Part shown: piece after piece, positions 13,881 through 15,534 of the stretch | Layout of the letters: every line of letters begins with the position of its first letter | Numbering within the stretch: the first letter of the stretch is position 1 | Assembly: GCA_934215475.1 (NCBI GenBank) | Contig: CAKPZY010000038.1 | Coordinates: forward strand, 1 to 15,534 | Length of the DNA: 15,534 nt | From: an uncultured Ligilactobacillus sp. | Lineage (GTDB): Bacteria; Bacillota; Bacilli; Lactobacillales; Lactobacillaceae | Reading direction: 5' to 3' | Program-made: the position numbers and the translations under genes | The notes under the pieces: model-generated | Told to the model about the DNA's origin: nothing | Seen by the model: the letters and a program-made list of their open reading frames with translations, nothing else | Databases searched by the model: none

Positions 13881-15293
13881 ATGACTTTGCTAAACGAAGA
13901 TTTTCTCTTAACCAACAATCCGGCAAAAAGATTATTTCATGAGTACGCTGAAAAAATGCCCATCATCGACTTTCATTGTCATCTCGACCCTAAGGAGATT
14001 TATGAAAACAAAAATTACCCTAATTTGACCCGGATATGGATAAATGACGGAAATTTTGGTGATCATTACAAGTGGCGGCTAATGCGTGCAAATGGTCTTC
14101 CTGAGGAACTGATCACTGGTGATGGCGATGAGTACGATAAGATTGTCGCGTGGGCGAAGACAATTGAAAAGGCAATCGGCAATCCGTTGTATGAATGGAC
14201 CCATCTTGAATTACAGCGTTTCTTTGGGGTTGATGAAGTGTTAACTGAAAAAAGTGTCAAAGGTATCTGGAATAAGGCAAACACTTTATTGGCGACTGAA
14301 GAATTTAAGCCACGTAATCTGATCAAGAAGTCGCATGTCAAAATCGTCTGCACCACGGATGACCCCGCTTCTGATCTGCACTATCATGAGTTACTTGCCC
14401 AAGAAGAACAGGAGAATGGTTTCAAAGTCTTGCCGGCAATGCGGCCGGATAAGGCATTTGCAATTGGTGACGAAACTTATGGTTCATATTTAAAGGAATT
14501 GGGGAAGGCTGCAGATGTAAAAATCACGGACTTCAAGGGCCTAGCAGCAGCGTTTCAACAACGCTTCGAATTTTTTCAAGCTCATGGCGGCAGCTTATCT
14601 GACCATGGCTTGAACACTTTCCATTTTGTTAAAGTCGGAGAAGCTGAATTAGATCAAATCGTTGCTAAAGGAATTAGGAATGAAGAGTTGTCTTCACATG
14701 AGGTGAATGCATATACAACAGGCCTGATCGAGGCATTGATGAGACTCAACAAAAAGTTTGACTGGACGATGCAGTACCATATCAATGCCATTCGGAATGC
14801 CAATAAGCCGATGCTGGCTGAAGTTGGCCCAGATTCTGGGTTTGATTCTATGGGGACGCAAGCAGATATTGCCTCGCAGATCATGGATCTTCTGACTGAT
14901 ATGCAAAACGAAAATGGGATTCCGAAGACCATACTATATTCATTGAATCCTAATGACTGGAAGCAGTTAGCAACTGGGATGGGCGACTTCTACGGCGAAG
15001 GTGTTCAGAAAATGCAGCTGGGTGCTGCCTGGTGGTTCAATGACACACGTGAAGGGATGATTGATCAATTAAACACTATGGCTCAGCAAAGCCTGCTGGC
15101 TAATTTTGTGGGAATGTTGACAGATTCACGTAGTTTTCTGTCATATCCACGACACGAGTATTTCCGGCGTGTCCTATGTAATTTGATTGGCGAATGGATC
15201 GAACGGGGACAGCTGCCCGAGGATTACGAGTATCTTGGTCAAATTGTTGAGGATATTTCATATAATAATGCGAAAAAATACTTTGGTTTTTAA
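13881..15293 (+). CDS. uxaC: Glucuronate isomerase (uronate isomerase)
   Basis: Isomerises D-glucuronate, released by the upstream glycosidases, to D-fructuronate for UxuB. It is an amidohydrolase-superfamily member of 470 residues, the same length as E. coli UxaC. The N-terminal EDFLLTN (6-12) and the metal-ligand motif IIDFHCHLDP (28-37, H32 and H34) are diagnostic, together with TTDDPASDL, FHFVKVG, QYHINAIRNAN, WWFNDTREGM and MLTDSRSFLSYPRHEYFRR further on. The start is ATG 13881, because AAGGAG (13868-13873) is 7 nt upstream; ATG 13875 would leave only 1 nt. It is the last gene of the operon, 66 nt after the GH59-like gene, with no terminator or promoter seen between. The family also accepts galacturonate, but no galacturonate branch is present here. 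Confidence 0.96.
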   Translation: MTLLNEDFLLTNNPAKRLFHEYAEKMPIIDFHCHLDPKEIYENKNYPNLTRIWINDGNFGDHYKWRLMRANGLPEELITGDGDEYDKIVAWAKTIEKAIGNPLYEWTHLELQRFFGVDEVLTEKSVKGIWNKANTLLATEEFKPRNLIKKSHVKIVCTTDDPASDLHYHELLAQEEQENGFKVLPAMRPDKAFAIGDETYGSYLKELGKAADVKITDFKGLAAAFQQRFEFFQAHGGSLSDHGLNTFHFVKVGEAELDQIVAKGIRNEELSSHEVNAYTTGLIEALMRLNKKFDWTMQYHINAIRNANKPMLAEVGPDSGFDSMGTQADIASQIMDLLTDMQNENGIPKTILYSLNPNDWKQLATGMGDFYGEGVQKMQLGAAWWFNDTREGMIDQLNTMAQQSLLANFVGMLTDSRSFLSYPRHEYFRRVLCNLIGEWIERGQLPEDYEYLGQIVEDISYNNAKKYFGF

Positions 15294-15321
15294 TTAAGAT
15301 CGAAGGGAGAAGGGCTTTTCT

Positions 15322-15482
15322 GTGGAAGAAGAAACCTCTTTTTCTATTGATGAAGGAAATTATTTGATATGCCTCCATGCTTAATTGAATTTCAAGAAGT
15401 ACTGTCTAATAGTGATCAAGAAAAATTTAATGCGGTTAATGACCCAAAACTTTTTCTATCCTGGTTTGTAAAATTAAGTTAG
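15322..15482 (+). pseudogene. Short broken reading frames downstream of uxaC, possible gene remnant
   Basis: Two short overlapping frames lie here: GTG 15322 gives 20 residues (EEETSFSIDEGNYLICLHA after the start) preceded by GAAGG. In another frame ATG 15369 gives 37 residues ending FLSWFVKLS at TAG 15480-15482. Joined by a frameshift they would make a protein of about 55 residues, so this may be a decayed gene. I do not recognise either product. The remaining sequence to 15534 is A+T-rich with a small inverted repeat (TTTTGA-ATG-TCAAAA, 15510-15524) and no clear terminator for uxaC. Low confidence that any of this is functional. Confidence 0.25.
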
Positions 15483-15534
15483 AAATATAAAAAGCCATTT
15501 GTGATAGACTTTTGAATGTCAAAATCAAAAGAAA

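Noticed and set aside
1..15534. CRISPR arrays, tRNA/rRNA genes, complete insertion sequences
   Set aside because: I saw no regularly spaced repeats, no tRNA-like cloverleaf segments and no transposase in any frame.

Overview
The window reads as DNA from a Lactobacillaceae bacterium. The A+T-rich intergenic regions, strong AGGAGG-type ribosome binding sites, CcpA (cre)-like operators and protein families all point that way. It carries an apparently complete pathway for importing, hydrolysing and catabolising beta-glucuronides. The left edge (1-325) holds the tail of a possible ParA ATPase overlapping a small DUF5388-type protein, a pair typical of lactobacillal plasmid partition cassettes. The catabolic island is therefore probably on a plasmid or was acquired from one; this is inference, because no replication gene is in view.

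Layout: (1) 1-325, partition-type genes. (2) 565-2246 (+), kdgA-kdgK, translationally coupled, ending in a bidirectional terminator shared with the convergent uxuBA operon. (3) 5108-2361 (-), uxuB-uxuA. (4) 5340-6014 (+), a GntR/FadR-type regulator divergent from uxuB, with its own terminator. (5) 6374-15293 (+), the uptake and hydrolysis operon: an MFS/GPH-like transporter, a GH30 enzyme, a GH2 beta-glucuronidase, a GH59-like enzyme with an extra C-terminal module, and uxaC. A perfect 16-bp-stem terminator lies inside this operon, between GH30 and GH2. (6) 15294-15534, only short broken reading frames.

How the genes work together: the transporter imports a soluble glucuronide or aldobiuronate. 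Up to three cytoplasmic clan GH-A glycosidases, none with a signal peptide, release glucuronate. UxaC isomerises it to fructuronate, UxuB reduces that to mannonate, UxuA dehydrates it to 2-keto-3-deoxygluconate (KDG), KdgK phosphorylates it to KDPG, and KdgA cleaves this to pyruvate and glyceraldehyde-3-phosphate. Galacturonate-specific enzymes (UxaA/UxaB) are absent, so the pathway is directed at glucuronate.

Regulation readable from sequence: the uxuBA and transporter promoters both carry a near-identical palindrome (TCATATACTAGTATATCA type) 9-10 nt downstream of the -10 box, the expected place for repression by the neighbouring GntR protein. Cre-like sites overlap the kdgA, uxuB and transporter promoters, and one more lies in the transporter leader. 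The most unusual element is the GH59-like protein. It keeps both catalytic glutamates of the galactosylceramidase family but sits in a bacterial cytoplasmic glucuronide operon, so its substrate is probably not a galactolipid.
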